Source: Acholoe squamosa
Lineage: Eukaryota > Annelida > Polychaeta > Phyllodocida > Polynoidae
DNA length: 64,000 bases
Reading direction: 5' to 3'
Assembly (NCBI GenBank): GCA_949317995.1
Contig: OX439037.1
Coordinates: 16,728,324 to 16,792,323 of the forward strand
Under the pieces are notes generated by a model. The model saw nothing but the letters and a program-made list of their open reading frames with translations, did not search any database and had not been told where the DNA came from. The position numbers and the translations under genes were made by a program. Within the stretch, counting starts at the first letter, position 1, and each line of letters starts with the position of its first letter. Below, one piece after another: positions 34,130 to 45,800 of this stretch.

Positions 34130-34735
34130 CAAAGAGACCTGCGATATGTCATTACAGTAAATGTCCAAGTACCTTTTTTCTCAGTGAAAAGGTAAGACCA
34201 CATCCAACTGTGTTCAAAACTGTGCATCAATTAGGTCATGGCAGAATCCTTGAGGGAACCTATCCCGCCCTTGCCCTTAACCAGGACAGCTTTAGAGGCA
34301 TTCATTTTAGAGACCTGCGATATGTCATTACAGTAAATGTCCAAGTACCTTTTTTCTCAGTGAAAAGGTAAGACCACATCCAACTGTGTTCAAAACTGTG
34401 CATCAATTAGATCATGGCAGAATCCTTGAGGGAACCTATCCCGCCCTTGCCCTTAACCAGGACAGCTTTAGAGGCATTCATTTTAGAGACCTGCGATATG
34501 TCATTACAGTAAATGTCCAAGTACCTTTTTTTCTCAGTGAAAAGGTAAGACCACATCCAACTGTGTTCAAAACTGTGCATCAATTAGGTCATGGCATAAG
34601 CCTGGTTTGCGCGGAACGGGTCACATAAACTCACCCTTGCATCAGTCTGAAGCTGAAAGGAGTGCATAAGGCTGGTTTGCGCGGAACGGGTCACATAAAC
34701 TCACCCTTGCATCAGTCTGAAGCTGAAAGGAGTGC
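34130..34735 (+). repeat. Two adjacent tandem repeats (about 177 bp x 2.6 and 71 bp x 2)
   Basis: GAGACCTGCGATATGTCATT starts units near 34131, 34309 and 34487. The first two are complete and nearly identical; the third breaks off after CATCAATTAGGTCATGGCA. It is followed at once by two copies of a ~71-base unit with TTTGCGCGGAACGGGTCACA and AAGCTGAAAGGAGTG (34604, 34675). A fragment of the first unit (CCGCCCTTGCCCTTAACC) recurs near 34828. Confidence 0.85.
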
Positions 34736-35139
34736 GAGCTGACATATCGAAACATAAATTTGAGATCCCTCAGTGATATCTCGTACATTTGTCAGCCCTT
34801 AACCAGAAGCCCTGAGGGAACCTATACCGCCCTTGCCCTTAACCAGGACAGCTTAAATTAGAGGCATTCAAAAAGCGGTCTGTTGAGAACCAGTTGTGAT
34901 TAAGGAGAACAAGGGAACCAATAAGAATGATCATTTTGGAGACGGTAAGAGACTGAGGCCTAACTATTGCAATTTCTGGCCATTTGGGATAAGGGGGGGG
35001 GGATTTACCATTCTCATTTCTGGCCATTTTGGACAAGGCAAAAGGTTTTACCAGTGCCATTTGTAGTCATCTTGTAGAAGATGAGGACTTTACTGTTGCC
35101 ATTTTTTACAAGTTTATGAATAGGTGGGGTGATAAATCT

Positions 35140-36610
35140 ACTTTCTTCGGGGACAGGCTCAAACTATGCATTTGGACCCAAAAACACGGGAAATCACAAA
35201 AATAATATTTTTGAACCCCCTTAACCCCCCCTCGCATATGGGGGTCAGAAGTTTGCCCGTATAGTGGAAATACAGCCCAAATTGAGATATTTAGAATCCC
35301 AATCAAACCTCATTATAAACTCAGGAAAGTTGTCAGAAATACTCATTTGGGACCTAAAGAGACCCTTAGAAGCCATCTAGTTGTGATGATGAGGGTATAA
35401 CCTGCCTTGGGGAGGGGGGTTGGCCCTGCTAAATACCAATAAATCAGCTATTTTGGTGGCATTAGGTCATATTCAATCCAGTTCTTGTTCAGCCATGATA
35501 CATCAGAATGAGATCAGATTAGGCAGTGTAGACCAGTATTGCCTAGGACAGGGGCGGATGTGGGAGGGGGCTAGGGGGGCACATGCCTAGCCCAGACCCC
35601 CTGAAAATGGACTTGCAATGATTATAGAAACTATTGAAAATCTACAGTTGCTTCCCACTAACCAAATTTTCCTGGCTGTGCCCCCAGCCACCCCCTCTGG
35701 GTCCACCCCTGTAGAAGCCCTCATCTAAACCTATCGCGTGATGATAACCCCCCCCCAATACCTAAGCTCCCACTTCCAACCAACCCCCACACAATCACAA
35801 TAAAGACAATGTTATCTTATGATATGCAGTGAACATTGTTTTACACCCACACTCTCCTTTCACAGAAAAGATTACTTACCCATGTGTAGGAGAGGCAGGG
35901 TGGCATAGCTCCCCACATCCCAGATATGGGGTGCCAGAATATGTTTTACCCCTAAATCTAGAAATCATTGTACATTTATGTAATGAACCCACAAATTGGC
36001 CTCAAAATGCAGCAAATAATGCCTAGATTCTCATCATCTTTCTGGGGAAGATGCCCCCAAACCCCCTTTAATACTCACAGTGTGGTGCTCACCACAAAAC
36101 CCCCAAAATTAGACACTTCTGACACCCTCTTAGATAACAGTTACTCTTAGAAAGACACCCCTACACCCCCACATTCAACAATCGCTAATATATACAACTC
36201 TACCTACTAGGCTATCAATTTCTGCTAGAATTCCGAAGAACAGTATATAATACAGAGCATAGAAATATGGGGGAAGAATATGTCTACAGACACCTAGTGG
36301 ATTGGTGTGTATGGTTGATGGTTCCCAGTATTCTATAGCAATGCAATGGTTAATAAAGCAAAAAGCCATCATGATACCCTACTTGCCCTCACCAAGGGTG
36401 GTTTATATGCCCGTCCTACTGATAGTGTAGCAGTATTTCTATGTGTAGCCTGAATCATAATGGGTTTACACTTGGAGGTAAGGAGAGGGAGAGCATGTAA
36501 GGGATGCATGTGTGTATTTTTTCCCCTTTTACAACATTTCAGACCCGACCACACAGGGGGGTGGGTTGGGGCTATATGGTGGCAAGGGCCGCCTGTCTGC
36601 GGTCTTTATT

Positions 36611-36669
<59 letters not shown>

Positions 36670-37585
36670 GTGTGTGTGTTAGGATTTCATGCATCTTTTG
36701 GTCTTAGACAATTCTTGGAATGCTTACATTCAACCTGGCTCCTTTAGATTTAGATGGAACTTACTTGTACATGATTAAGTAGTGGAGGGGGGATAAACCA
36801 CCACCCCCCTTTCTGTCATGTAACTATTTTTTTCAGAACAAGGAAGGCAAAGGATGTAGAAAAGCATATTCACATACATACTCAATGATATGATCAGTAT
36901 GTCGATGTGCCTTGTATACACTGCATATTGTGAAATGGGTTGTATAGGGGTGGGCAAGGGGGGGGGGGCACTTGGGTACTGTAGATAAAAAATGAACATT
37001 ATATTATGGCCTTTCAGGAGTATCTGCACTGCTAAATTCTCATGTAGGGTGACAGAAAAAGCACTGGATTGTATATAAGCAAACATTTCCAAATAGCTGA
37101 TTTATCGGTACTTTAGCAAGGCCGACCCCCCTCCACAGGTCTAGGGGAGGCATGTGCCCCCCTAGCCCCCCTCCTGGATCCACACCTCCTATTCTATAAG
37201 GGGCTCAATACTGGTCTACACTGCCTAATCTGATCTCATTCTGATATATCATGGCTGAGCAAGAACTGAATTGAATATAACCTAATACCTCCAAACTAAG
37301 GCTGACCCCCTTCCCCAGGACAGCTTTTACCCTATTATTAAAACAATATGGCTTCTAAGGGTCTCTTTAGGTCCCAAATGAGTATTTCTGACCACTTTCC
37401 AGAGTTTATAATGAGGTTTGATTAGGATTCTGAAAGTCTCAATTTGGGCTGTATTTCCACTATAAGGGCGAACTTCGGACCCCCCATACGGGGGGTTAGG
37501 GGTTTTCAAAAAAATTATTTTTGTGATTTCCAGAGTTTTGGGGTCCAAATGCATAGTTTGACCCTATCCCCGAAACTGAACGGCA
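35140..37585. mobile_element. 2.4-kb TIR element with ~550-base arms
   Basis: The left arm (about 35140-35700) has CAAACTATGCATTTGG, TTTGGGACCTAAAGAG, GAATGAGATCAGATTAGGCA and GGGGGGCACATGCCTAGCC. Each recurs inverted in the right arm (about 37085-37585). Both arms also contain a C/G-rich hinge around CATATGGGGGTC. The central part contains the (TA)n tract and no supported coding frame. Non-autonomous DNA element. Confidence 0.75.
36613..36667. repeat. (TA)n microsatellite
   Basis: About 27 uninterrupted TA units, followed by a short TG tract. The open frames across it on the + strand are artefacts of the repeat. Confidence 0.98.
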
Positions 37586-38487
37586 AAATTTGCTATTAAC
37601 ACCCCCCCCCTATCATGAAAGGCGAAGCAAATAAACATTAACCTTAGCAGTCAAAAGCTCAAATTGTTGAGCCTAAAATTTTGGACTATCTGGCTTTTTG
37701 AACAACATTATTGTACTATACAACACTACTAGGGTTATAATGTTGAGACCAACTGATAAGCTAGCGGAAAAGGATTTCGATGCACCAAGTTTGTGAATTT
37801 AGGTGAGGAGAAAGTGGCTTTCAGCTGCAAAGAAGCAGTGTTAAGGGTACTTTAAAGATCAGTGCAATATATTATGTGCTGAGTTACCCTTTCTCACCGT
37901 ATAATCGTGAATAAGCTTCCGACACCTATTGATTGTAACCCTCTCCCAAGCTCTCATGGAAAATACGTGTTTAATAAAGGTATGTTCTTAGTGGTAACAG
38001 GAGATTTCAACAACTGCTTACCTCAGGGCTTATGAGAGACGGGTGCTTATTTTAGAAGCTGGTGCTTACACAAGGCAACACGGTATATTGAGGCTTTACA
38101 ACCCTGAGAGAAGGTGACTCCAAGATGTGTAGTATAGAGGCATATGGAGCAAGAGGCAAAATACCGAAGTGTGACATGGAACAATTGGTGATCAGATATT
38201 CTGGAGACAATTACAAGGCTGAGAGTGGTGTATCTATATCAGCTCGCGGCTCTTAGCATCTTCTCAGGACATTACACAAAATTCTCAGGGGTGTGATTTA
38301 TGGTCATTTAGTGTACGAGCTTTACAGAAGCACTATACTTCACAGTCCACAACCTAGAATCAAGAAAAATCTACCCCTATAGATCTGTGGTATCAATTCT
38401 GAATCACAGCTATTTACACAGGTGCCATAATCAATCGATCACCTTAGGCATTTGGAATATAAAAAGACAACTGTATTTCAAAGGGAG
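37586..38487 (+). other. Upstream flank of the exon at 38488
   Basis: Contains a run of C near 37602 and, near 38030-38085, a copy of the GGTGCTTATTT-type dispersed repeat also seen at 5460-5560 and 34075. No TATA box was recognised in the 150 bases before the ATG. Confidence 0.4.
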
Positions 38488-38672
38488 ATGTCCAGTAAAA
38501 AGTTTGTGAATAAGGCTGTGGGGACGGTCATGTTAAGGAGTCTGGACAGTACCAAGTCCTCCCAGCCTTCTCAGGCTTCTCACCCTCACCACCTTCCTAC
38601 TGATCCTAGCCCTGGCCAGGATGGTAGGCCTCGCAGCAAACGAATGGTATCCATGATCAAAATGACAATGGG
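38488..38672 (+). CDS. Alternative first exon 2 (62 residues), paralogous to the exon at 22734
   Basis: ATG at 38488, 61 codons plus two bases, donor GTAAGC at 38673. The peptide begins MSSKKFVNKAVGTVMLRS, continues with a Ser/Gln/His/Pro-rich linker (SSQPSQASHPHHLPTDPS) and ends GQDGRPRSKRMVSMIKMTMG. It aligns with the 22734 exon at both ends, with a longer linker. KRMVS is a basic-x-x-Ser site. Same strand, same donor phase as the other exons of the array. Codon usage is more GC-rich than the flanks. No recognised domain, so it is probably a flexible regulatory or membrane-targeting N-terminus. Confidence 0.75.
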
Positions 38673-40379
38673 GTAAGCCAACGACTTTTTATGTTATTTA
38701 AGATGTTTTGGGTTAAGATCAAGACTGACGCGATCGTAGTGACATCGTGAGCTTCATTTTGTTGTTGTAATTGTTGTTGCTGTTGTTGTTGTTATTTTAT
38801 TTTTTACAGTAATCTTTTGACTGAATACATGTGTGCCTTTGGCATGAGTATCTAATCTGCTTTAATCTGGTTCTTCATTGTGATAACAACAGTCATCAAT
38901 TATGATAAGCTGTCTTTAACCTTATAAGAACCGTCTATTGACCAGACCTACAAGTATGTGTCATCATAAAGCCTCCATCGTGCGAATGAGCCATCCAAAG
39001 CCTATGGTATTTATCAGATCTAGCCACGGAGGCTAAGTGCACTATATTGATTTAATGTAGAAAAAATATTGAGACAATTTTACAAAATGCATACACGTAG
39101 TGCAAAAATGTACTATACGAGAGTAGACTCGCCAGAACTTCATTCATCCATCATGACTTAAGGACCATGAAATAATGTGATCCTTAAAGGGTGTACAAAA
39201 CATTCAAAGTGTTTGTCCAGGCGCCTCTCTTATCATCCCTATCTTCATGTCTCCAGACAAAAATGTCTATTGATCTTTTTAATAAGATAATACCTAATGG
39301 TGGCAAGATTTAGAAATGTTTATCATACATTCTCTTTCTGGTGTGTAAAGCCTACACAGAAAAAATAATGATACTCACAGGGAGCCTAATGCTAGCCTCA
39401 GGCAAATGTCGCCAAAATGAGTATATTTTGATACTCAGGCTGAGCCTGGGGTGTAAGCATACTCCAGCGATACCTGACACTCTACTCTAGATTGTTTATG
39501 GCTTAGCTGTACCCTCTCTACTGCCCCACTTTCACAGTGCAGGAGTCTCTTTAGAGACAGGCTCAGGGTCAACTGGAGTAACATAATAGAAGAGAATAGG
39601 ACATTGCCTGAGTATCTCTATGAAGAGGGTCAGGCAATGCTGGATCCTACCTGAACAGGCTTCACCATTGCAGGAGTCTTTCTTACCTATGGTATAATGC
39701 ACTGCCAGAGTATCCCAATACATAGGATCACACTTTACTGGATTCTATCTTCAGTGTGAGTCCAGCAACACTACCCAGTGGGCACAAACCCACTTAAAGA
39801 GTTACTAATCAGCACTGCATTGTAAGACTTACAGACAGTCTAAATTGTAATGGTTATGTAGCCCTGCATTTGTAGCCCTTATTTAACTACTAAGCTGTAG
39901 GGTGTATTAAGCCCAACACATAATTGGTTTGTTAACCATTATAAAGAAATATAGAAATTAAGGTCACCGTTTGACAAAAGCCCATAATTTCATACACACA
40001 AGGATTTCAGATGGTCGAACATTCAACTTCCTAAGGCAGTTTTATCAATCGATGAATAGTTTGTGCATTCCTGGTTTCAGTGTCCTTTTTGGTCCTTGGT
40101 GGGATTTGAACCGGGTACCTCCTTATTGTGATTCCTTTGTGCTCCTATATGTGCTAGCGGGTCAGGTGTTGAAAGTGGCACTATCAATATGATATTTCAA
40201 CCATAGACCTACTACAGTGAGATGTCATTGGCCATATGACGCCCAGTAGACTAATAGGGAACACCGACTGGAGTGACCATAGTAAGGAAAAATGCCCATA
40301 GTAAGGACAAATGTCCACAAATGTCCTCAGTAAGTATTGCACAGTCCTACTTATATGCCTATTGCAACCTGGCTCACCA
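38673..40379 (+). other. Intron with repeat fragments
   Basis: A TTG/GTT triplet tract lies at about 38758-38795. At 39360-39720 there is a repeat with ATACTCAGGCTGAGCC-type phrases whose relatives, partly inverted, lie at 41280-41450. Near 40095-40170 a tRNA-like B-box read on the - strand (GGTTCAAATCCC) suggests a further SINE fragment. No exon seen. Confidence 0.4.
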
Positions 40380-40450
40380 GTTGTAGAGGTGGCACAGCGT
40401 TAGGATTCTCGCTTTGCATGTGAGGGGTCTCAGGTTCAAGTCTAGGTGGT
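40380..40450 (+). repeat. tRNA-derived SINE-like head (Ala-TGC-like)
   Basis: TGGCACAGCGTTAGG resembles an A box and GGTTCAAGTCTAGG a B box, 30-40 bases apart. The anticodon-arm equivalent CTCGC-TTTGCAT-GTGAG would present TGC (alanine). The acceptor stem does not pair and a T-run follows, so it is a tRNA-derived repeat or pseudo-tRNA and not a working tRNA gene. Confidence 0.6.
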
Positions 40451-40659
40451 GCTGAGAAACATTTTTTTTTTTCAGTTTAATAGGAAACATCTCATCTATT
40501 ACAGTGTATTTTTCTAAGACCTAACTTTGTAACTAATTGAAATAGATGCTTGCTTGAAAACTGACAGAATCTTCAATGTCTGCGAAGTCAGAAAATAGCA
40601 AGAATATAAATCGCTTGCATAACAAAATATTTCGGGTTGAAAACTTGCAACTTTTGAAG

Positions 40660-40740
40660 AGCATCCCTGGGCTGGAATCGAACTCAGGACCTTCTCATAT
40701 GAAGGTAAACATGTTACCACTACACCATCTTGACTGTGCT
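40660..40740 (-). repeat. tRNA-derived SINE-like copy
   Basis: Read on the - strand it has GTGTAGTGGTAACATG (A-box-like) and GAGTTCGATTCCAGCC (B box). The arm between (ACCTTCATATGAGAAGGT) could fold but does not make a regular tRNA. It is a separate insertion from the + copy 250 bases to the left. Confidence 0.6.
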
Positions 40741-41097
40741 GAAATCTCATATGATCTGCTCCCTCTGTGTGTTGAAATCTGGTATTCTACTTTTTCCAAG
40801 CCCCAAAACATTAGAAATATGCCTGGGACCATATGTTACTTTTACATTTACTGCAAAGATATGATCATACTCTAAATGTTTTAGTGATTAATTCCTATTA
40901 TATTACTAAATAGATAAGATTATATTCTTAGATATCATGGTTCTAAGGACTAGAGGATAATAGAAAGGATATTGAGTATGTGCAAGAATGGGTGAGGGGG
41001 GGGGGGTTTAATAGGGAAAAATCTTCTCACAACCCCATTATGAATGCATATTCATGCTCACATTGTAGCAATAAGATTGACTTACCGAGAATGACTT

Positions 41098-41175
41098 TAC
41101 AAACATTCTCAATGGGGCTTGAACTCACCACCTTCAGATGCAGAGTTCAATGCCATATCAACTGAGCTAATGAGG
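41098..41175 (-). repeat. tRNA-derived SINE-like copy
   Basis: On the - strand: GCCTCATTAGCTCAGTTGAT (acceptor start and A box), a mispaired anticodon arm, and GTGAGTTCAAGCCCC (B box). The acceptor ends do not pair well, which suggests a pseudogene-like tRNA head. It is the third such copy within 800 bases. Confidence 0.58.
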
Positions 41176-42348
41176 CACATGGTGTGGTGGGTGCTAGGAT
41201 ATGATATAATCTCAGACATCAGTGTAAGGGCTAGACCCCTGCTTTGCTGGAGTATTCAGTTAGATTCAGACTGAGTATGGCACCATGCCTGAGCCTTGTG
41301 CCATACTCATGCTGATCCTTTTTCCCAATGTGTGGCATTAAAGCAGGCTCAGCATGAGTATGGCATGTCAGGGGAGAGCCTCTAGCAGAGGCTCTCTTGA
41401 TACTCAGACAGCACAAGAGACTAGGTGAAACTCAGGCTGATCCTCTTTTTTCTGTCAGTGTACACGGCACCTGATCCATAATGTCTATAGGATTCCCGAC
41501 GGAATTGATGTCATTTTATTTCAATAAGGCTGCAAAATACGATTTTGGCAGCGGGTCTCTTTTGCCCTCTCTAAAAGAAAAACGTCTTCAATGACCATTT
41601 TTGGAAGGTGCTATAATTGATTTTCGATTTCCTCATTGCGCAAGGTGAAAATGCTGGCATTCAGGGCCAATTCAGCTTCAGTTCATATCATTTAGATGGC
41701 CAGGTTCTAGGTAGAGAGACTGATAACTGCTTTAAACCGAACCTTATTGATGATTTGTTTTTGGTATAAGCCTAGCTGGGGTGTCCGATTTGGGAAAAGA
41801 TTTGTTTTAAAGTAGGCGTCCCAAATTTGGTGGGGCCTAGTTTTAAAGTGGTCTTCCCATTACTGGCTTCCGCCAAATAAGATTATCACATGGACTCTTA
41901 CATAGTTTATGTTGGAGTCGGAGAGATCTGAATGTTAACTTTTAAATGCAGAAGCAGACGATATTTAGACAGTAGTTCACATTATGTCCACCAGGAGGCA
42001 GTCAACAATACATGTAGTTGGACTGTCCAGGCTCTCAGTGCGCAGCCGTGCACTATCTCCATACCAGTAGGTGACTTCACTATATTACGTTTTGGGATTT
42101 GTAAACACTAGTAATTCATGTGTAGGGCGCAGCTTATATGCGAGGATTTAGGTAGCCTTGTAGCCACAAGGGGACACCAAGACCTTTTGTTTGTCATATT
42201 GCAGTCCCATAAACCCCTATAATAGCAGGGGGAAGAGGGAGTGAGGCTACAACTATTGATACATTGATAATCCATTCAGGAGTTATCCATTCTATTTGGG
42301 GGAGGGGACAAATTCGAAACTTTTTGGTGCGTCTTATATGCCGGGTCA
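41176..42348 (+). other. Intron, repeat fragments only
   Basis: 41280-41450 carries ATGAGTATGGC and GAGCCTGCT-type phrases partly inverted to each other and to 39360-39720. A CTCF-like CCACCAGGAGGCAG lies at 41988-42001. A fragment of the GCAGCTTATATGCGAGGA repeat is at 42130. No coding exon seen. Confidence 0.4.
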
Positions 42349-42466
<118 letters not shown>

Positions 42467-42744
42467 CCAGGCAAGCAGAAACACCCCTCTGCAGGGAAAT
42501 TCATTATCAAAATTCATCTCAAGATCTATAAAATGAGACATCATTGGTTTAAATATTACTAGTAGTTATGTCAGAACCCTTCCTTGAACATAGGTCGTTA
42601 TTCATATCTGAAATCAATGATTAAGCTCTAAATATGTTATGAACCATAATTATGGTAGAAAAAAAAAACACAATAAATCAGCCTTTTTCATAAAAATACA
42701 TAAAAATATGATGCTTTTTATCATAGATTTTGATCTAGAAGGAA

Positions 42745-42845
42745 CTTTCATCAGGATGACGACTTTAGGTCGTCATCCTGATGACCTGAGTCATCATACT
42801 GATGACTTAGGTTGTCAGGATGATGACCTAAAGTTGTCATTTTGA
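42745..42845. repeat. Nested palindromic GATGAC/GTCATC repeat
   Basis: ATCAGGATGACGAC and its inverse GTCGTCATCCTGAT form a near-perfect stem (about 42751-42782), followed by further inverted or direct variants (TGATGACTTAGG, AGGATGATGACCTAAAG). The 100-base stretch can pair with itself in several ways. Confidence 0.75.
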
Positions 42846-45800
42846 CTACATAAAGTTGTAGTTTTAGGTATCATCAACTTGAGGACCTATAAAAGCAGTC
42901 ACCATGTTTTCAGTGTGGCTAGTTGATGCCGAATTTGGTTAATCAAAGTTTGAACAAAGACTCCAAATTGGCTCATAGAATACAGGTCCTAGCATAATCA
43001 TAGTCCGGTAATGGGAGTAGAATTAGTGGGCTCTGTTCAATTTGTTAGCAGCCAGTACAACAAGACATTTATTCTGTAAATAGAAAAGGGACTCATTTAC
43101 ACAAGTTTGTTTTACAGATTCTTAGACAAATAGTAATAGCCAGGTCTGCAGGGATATGGATCCATGACTAATGGACATAGTGCTATACAAATGTTTATTT
43201 TATTACCAACACTGTAAAAAGAATGTTGTCGGAATATCAGCGAAATCCTTGTCTAAAAGTTGCCAGAAATCAATCGTTCTTATGTTGACAGAGATTCCTT
43301 GTACAGCAGTGTGTACTGTACTGCTTCATCGTAGAAACCACACTGCTTCACTGTTATGCAATTACAGTGGTTCAGTGTGCATTCACATGAGGATCCCTGT
43401 TATATTCAACGGTTACTTCATAGAGTGCAATGTTTTGTAGCTATGTCTGTAAGACTTTGACTCATAAATCAATCATTTAAGCATGTATAATTCTGAGGAT
43501 CCTTTTTTCAAAGGATTGCTATGCTTCATGTATACTATAGAAACATTGAATATAAAATTAGAGGTAAGAAATAGATAATTTGAGAGGGACCATCAACTCA
43601 CAACCCTTTAGTTTTAGATGGTCATAGCACATTGATATTGGAGGCAAAAGGTTCCCTATTTCGGTATGTTCAGAGAAGGCCCTATAAATAACCTGAACCC
43701 CTATTGGCTGATATTTTCTTCGTGCTTCCTAAAAAAAATCATATGGGATCAGATAGCAGTCCCAATATGTTGCGGTTACAAGCAACAAGTTTACTTCAAC
43801 CAATTGTGCTTAGTATTATCATGTAGAGGGAATTTAACCTAACCCAACCCGCCCCTTAATCAATATTAAGGATTTCACTATAAATAAATATGACTATAGA
43901 AATCAGTGCAGGTTCTATTGCAAAGGGTACAATAAGCCACGCCTTATATATACACAGGGTATATTGCAGTTTATTGCATAGGTGTCAATTAACAGCGAAC
44001 AGTTGGTCAGACTGAGAATAACACCCATTCCACTACATACATGCACATGCTATTTGGGGATAATTGGGGCTCCTAAAGGTTTACATGAGTAATAGGATGC
44101 GTGGTAAATCTGGATGTAGGAATAGGAAGCTTCAGTCAGTGTTATGAATCTTTAGGGAGACACCAATCCATCATTATGACTGTGCAACTAATACTAGCTT
44201 TAAATTTTAACCCTCCACGGGCAGCATGATGGTACCAGGCTCATGTTTGTATTAGCAGACATTGATTTTGCTCTGACGCACGAGCCTACTCACAACACTG
44301 TATTTGAGCAGCATGTCGACCCTTTGGGATCAATCTTGTAGAGTCGATAAGATGCACCAGTACAGCCTTTATGGATTATTCAAGTGGGCTGCAGTCATGT
44401 ATTGTGAGAACTATTTGAAATGTATTTTTTGCATAAAAAGGTGTGTAGCCTTAAGACTTCAACTAATCACTTTGCTGTCTGACAAGTATTTAGAGCAATG
44501 TTAAAGTTGGCATATGCACTCAGGTGTGCATCCATTCTCGAGCATCAAGAGAATGCATATTTAAATTGAGAGAGATGTGATTACTCACGTGGTATGCATA
44601 AGTGCATCATGGTGACAAAGTTGTCTGATGCATTAATTCCCTTATTTAGTAGTCATTATTAATTATGCTGAGGTGAAATATAGAAAAATAAATTTGATGT
44701 AGTTCCCACAGTATGCCCCATCTTTAAGGCACATCAGAACAGACATATACCGCATACTGTATCCTCAATTAGCCTCGTCACACGTGAATGGGTTACCAAG
44801 CATGTACTATCTGCAGGGCGATCAGGAAAATGGTGTGTTTCAATTTACCATAAAATTATTATGTCTGGGAAAAGTGGACCGGCCCTAGAAATTGTAAGAA
44901 AATTTGATATATCTACTGGACCATTTTGTTGTTTTGTTGTTTTTTTTTGTCGTTATTTTAGCAGTTGCAAAGGTCTTGCCATGAAACGGAAGTCATTAAT
45001 GTCAATTTTCAATATCATTATAAATGATTTTTGTATGCAGCTTGATAACTTGTTTGTTGTTTATCAGAAGTAATTCAATGGTATTTTGTTTCTTCTTTCA
45101 AAGACCTACTCTAGAATTTTAGGTGGTGTTACTAGAAACACATATTTTGTTTCGACCTATATTGCATATCATAATAGCTGTCTATTAGACATGGTGGTTA
45201 CTGCATAGGAAGTCAGAAGTCAATAATACAAATGGATCCTATATAGTGGCCAAGTTTTATAGAGATGACTGTTTAAATCACCGTGCAAAGATTTGCCTTG
45301 TTAATATGAATGCTGAATGGAAGACATGCGTGGGATTAGTTAACACGCCTCAAGAGGATTTGATCTATAGTGGCTGGATCTTTGTATTATACTAAACAGT
45401 GTTAAAAGCAGATATGCAAATATCACTGTCTATACGAATAGCGTGAAGACGATACCTATCTATGAGATAAAAGGAATGATCTATATCTATAGGAAAACAG
45501 ACAGGCAAGAAGGGAAGTAGAACAAGTGCTATCTGTATAAAAAGCAGAGGAACACATATTTGTCCTGTTCTGGAATCATTTGAAATCTTTTTGATGGAGG
45601 AAATCCAGGAGGTCGTGTGGATTATTTTCTCTATACTAATGGTAGAAATGCTAATCATACTAGCAGAGATGAGCTACATGTTTGTGGTTATCTGATGCCT
45701 AACTGGAGCCTTATAGGCACATGTGAAATACACACAGTGGAGTTCCTGTGGAAAGATATGCCAAACGATTGATCTTAGTGTGTGTTCAACTCATACACTG

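Noticed and set aside
36460..36747. Frames across the (TA)n tract
   Set aside because: Their length comes from the repeat (Ile-Tyr runs).
40380..40450. Functional tRNA-Ala gene
   Set aside because: The A and B boxes and an anticodon-like arm are present, but the acceptor stem does not pair and other tRNA-derived repeats lie nearby.
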